55,107 nt of DNA from Fuerstiella sp. (GTDB lineage: Bacteria > Planctomycetota > Planctomycetia > Planctomycetales > Planctomycetaceae), in assembly GCA_022843805.1 (NCBI GenBank), contig JALHMY010000062.1, positions 1 to 55,107 on the forward strand, in the 5' to 3' direction. Shown here one piece after another: positions 53,256 to 55,107 of this stretch (position 1 is its first letter; each line of letters begins with the position of its first letter). The position numbers and the translations under genes are program-made. The notes below the pieces were generated by a model, which was given only the letters and a program-made list of their open reading frames with translations, made no database searches and was not told the origin of the DNA.

Positions 53256-53448
53256 AAAGTCATGCTTCCTTATGGAGCATCAGGTTAAAAAACATACCGA
53301 ATGTCGCCATCCGGTACAGAAATCAATTACCTCGTCAATGATTCCGGACATCAGCAGTGACCAGAAATCGTCAGAGGGTCGGGGTCGATGGGCCTGGTTG
53401 CACGCTGAACTGTTGCATTCTGAACTCTGGCCAGGATGTGGCTTCAGG

Positions 53449-54921
53449 CTACTGAATTTTCAGCAGGTGCTTTCGGGTCCGTACGAACAGCGCGCCGTCT
53501 GCAATCGCCGGAGTTCCCAGCACCGCATCCCCCAGATCGTTGACAGCCAGAACCTCCAGTTCCGCGCTGTCACGCAGGACGACAATGCTGCCGTTTTCGC
53601 CAGCCACATAGATCTTTCCGTCACCATAAACAGGTGATGCGAAATAGCTGGCCGCATTGTTGATTCGGCCCGGACCAAACACAGATCGTCCTTCCTTGGT
53701 TTCGAAACACGTTGCAATGCCACCCTCCTTGATCAGCAACATGCGATCACTGACCACCAGAGGAGACACAATATGGTCCGTATATTTTGTCGGGTGCTTC
53801 CAGAGCACATGAGTGTCCGTCACATCGCCTTCGCCACCACCTTTGACCGCAAGCACAAACTCATCTGCCGGATTCGTTGAATCAAATGCGGCACCTGCAC
53901 GGTTGTTGGGCGCAAGAAAGGCGACATCAAGTTCTTCGCCTTCAAGATCCCCGTCTTTGTCAAGATCCCCGCGATCAAAAGTCTTCTTATAAAATTCCTC
54001 GGGGACCGGACGTGCCCCAAAGAACGCCTGTACTTCATCCCGTGTGATTCGATTGTCACTATTTCCAGTTTCTGCCTGATCGATCGATGCCAGCCACTGA
54101 CTGGCAATGCCCTTACTTTGCACAGAGACATAAACAATGCCGTTGTGACTCACCGGAGTTGTCTTGATGTTCCTCAGCAGAGTCCTTGCATGCCATTTTC
54201 TCTGACCGGTTGACGGATCATAGCCAATCAGAATGCCTGTTCCGGCAACCACAATTTCATCACCTGTACTGCTTTCGCAAATGACGGGATGCGAATAATT
54301 TACGGCCATGTCATTGCGATCATCCTTCCATTTGAGCTCGCCCGTCCTGCGATCAAACGCATACATCGCGGGATGCAAATCATCATCCTGACAAAACAGC
54401 ACCAGGTCCTTATACAGCACAGGCGACATCCCTGTGCCCCATTTGAATATGAAATACGGCGTAGGCAACTTCTGATGCCAGACGTCACTTCCGGTTTTCG
54501 CGTCAACACTCACCAGTCCCAGTGTCGTAAAATAGAAGTACACGCGTTCAGAATCGGCGGCCGGAGTGGAGAATGCATGACTGTTGGTCAGATGGATTTC
54601 GTCAACATCGCCGATGGGCCATGACCGCATCCAAAGAGTTTCACCAGTCGCGGCATCATGGGCATACAACCCAATTGTCTTTTCATCGACCATCGCCGAG
54701 TTGAATACTCGGCCGGAGACAACCGCCGGACTGCCAATGCCATCCCCCAGAGGAACGGACCACTTCACGTTCTCTGTCGAGGAGAATTTTTCCGGCAGCG
54801 GTGAAGTGCTGTTGGAAACGCCTGAACAGTTGGGACCTCGAAACTGCGGCCAGTCTTCAGCCTGCACCGAAACAATCGCCACCAGTGCGGGAAGAGCCAT
54901 GCAGGCAAAAATTCTAAACAT
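53449..54921 (-). CDS. PQQ-like beta-propeller with inserted EF-hand pair
   Basis: An exported 490-aa protein. Signal peptide FRIFACMALPALVAIVSVQAEDWPQFRGPN, then propeller blades: YAHDAATGETLWMRSW, VSVDAKTGSDVWHQKL, YAFDRRTGELKWKDD and IGYDPSTGQRKWHA. Between the later blades (about residues 285-335) is an insertion with an EF-hand pair: DQAETGNSDNRITRDEVQAFF and FDRGDLDKDGDLEGEELDVAFL. This follows VYVSVQSKGIASQWLASI and precedes AVKGGGEGDVTDTHVLWKHPTKY. The rest, YVAGENGSIVVL, restores the propeller. It is probably a calcium-responsive secreted protein. The first residues suggest lipid or signal-peptide export. It has no operon partner. Confidence 0.88.
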   Translation of the reverse strand: MFRIFACMALPALVAIVSVQAEDWPQFRGPNCSGVSNSTSPLPEKFSSTENVKWSVPLGDGIGSPAVVSGRVFNSAMVDEKTIGLYAHDAATGETLWMRSWPIGDVDEIHLTNSHAFSTPAADSERVYFYFTTLGLVSVDAKTGSDVWHQKLPTPYFIFKWGTGMSPVLYKDLVLFCQDDDLHPAMYAFDRRTGELKWKDDRNDMAVNYSHPVICESSTGDEIVVAGTGILIGYDPSTGQRKWHARTLLRNIKTTPVSHNGIVYVSVQSKGIASQWLASIDQAETGNSDNRITRDEVQAFFGARPVPEEFYKKTFDRGDLDKDGDLEGEELDVAFLAPNNRAGAAFDSTNPADEFVLAVKGGGEGDVTDTHVLWKHPTKYTDHIVSPLVVSDRMLLIKEGGIATCFETKEGRSVFGPGRINNAASYFASPVYGDGKIYVAGENGSIVVLRDSAELEVLAVNDLGDAVLGTPAIADGALFVRTRKHLLKIQ

Positions 54922-55107
54922 TTTCCGCCTCTCGATGATTCAGTTCATGAGCCAGACATCGCCAGTTCCTTCAAACGCTACTCGATTCTCCGACGGGATT
55001 GCCTGCACTTTCTGGCAACTGCAGGCCATACACATCCAGGAAGCCACGGATTTATTGATGGATGGTTTCTAAAGAGTTCGCATTTTGTAACCACAGATGA
55101 CACAGAT
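54922..55107. other. Upstream region of the last PQQ gene, to window edge
   Basis: 186 bp upstream of the PQQ/EF-hand gene. It should hold that gene's promoter on the minus strand. No gene start or repeat was recognised. It ends in ACAGATGACACAGAT, a short direct repeat of CACAGAT at the window edge. Confidence 0.35.

Overview
The window is bacterial and very probably from the phylum Planctomycetota (Planctomycetaceae-like). This rests on families seen directly in the translations: two PSCyt1/DUF1549/DUF1553 proteins, each followed by a Tat-exported DUF1501 protein; a DUF1559 pseudopilin-like protein; a PEP-CTERM protein; a giant membrane Ser/Thr kinase coupled to a sigma factor; EF-hand and PQQ-propeller secreted proteins; and families of small palindromic repeats between genes. 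No rRNA, tRNA, CRISPR array, complete insertion sequence or prophage was seen.

Layout. 1-6.5 kb: tandem palindromic repeats, glycerol kinase, a DUF2306 membrane protein, then a compact five-gene minus-strand run (WXG100-like protein, coiled-coil protein, a second small W-motif protein, GntP-type permease, DUF1559 protein). 6.6-10 kb: repeat clusters around a PEP-CTERM/choice-of-anchor protein and a class I amidotransferase-fold protein that lacks its nucleophile cysteine. 10-21 kb: a mostly plus-strand series of PQQ propeller, AlkP-fold protein, GspE/PilB-like ATPase with ruined active-site motifs, SUMF1-type protein, metallophosphoesterase, SGNH/TPR protein and M20 amidohydrolase, with a VOC protein on the minus strand. 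21-26.5 kb: first PSCyt1/DUF1501 module, smpB, and a 521-bp tandem duplication that copies the 3' part of smpB. 26.5-34.3 kb: methyltransferase, thiC with a downstream partner, PfkB kinase, ECF sigma and zinc anti-sigma pair, zinc alcohol dehydrogenase. 34.3-43.5 kb: microsatellite, Flp-pilin-like protein, tRNA-dihydrouridine synthase, GT-C membrane protein, MITE-like element, kinase and sigma pair, EF-hand protein. 43.6-55 kb: second PSCyt1/DUF1501 module, apt, a degenerate phosphohexomutase, a cupin, a tightly overlapping aldolase/SDR/deacylase operon, and a PQQ propeller carrying an inserted EF-hand pair.

How genes work together. The PSCyt1+DUF1501 pairs are co-directional and probably act together outside the cytoplasm. 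The sigma and kinase genes (42.6-39 kb) overlap by 11 bp, and the ECF sigma and anti-sigma genes (31.7-33.1 kb) are adjacent, so both look like regulatory units. The aldolase, SDR and deacylase genes overlap by 4 bp at each junction, which suggests one catabolic pathway.

Most striking points: (i) the compact operon of WXG-like proteins with a transporter and no secretion ATPase in view; (ii) several enzyme folds whose hallmark catalytic residues are replaced (amidotransferase, GspE-like ATPase, phosphohexomutase, AlkP-fold, SUMF1-like); (iii) a rich set of structured repeats, including a 153-bp element whose terminal inverted repeat supplies the stop codon of the kinase gene. All functional statements come from reading the sequence; no database search was possible.
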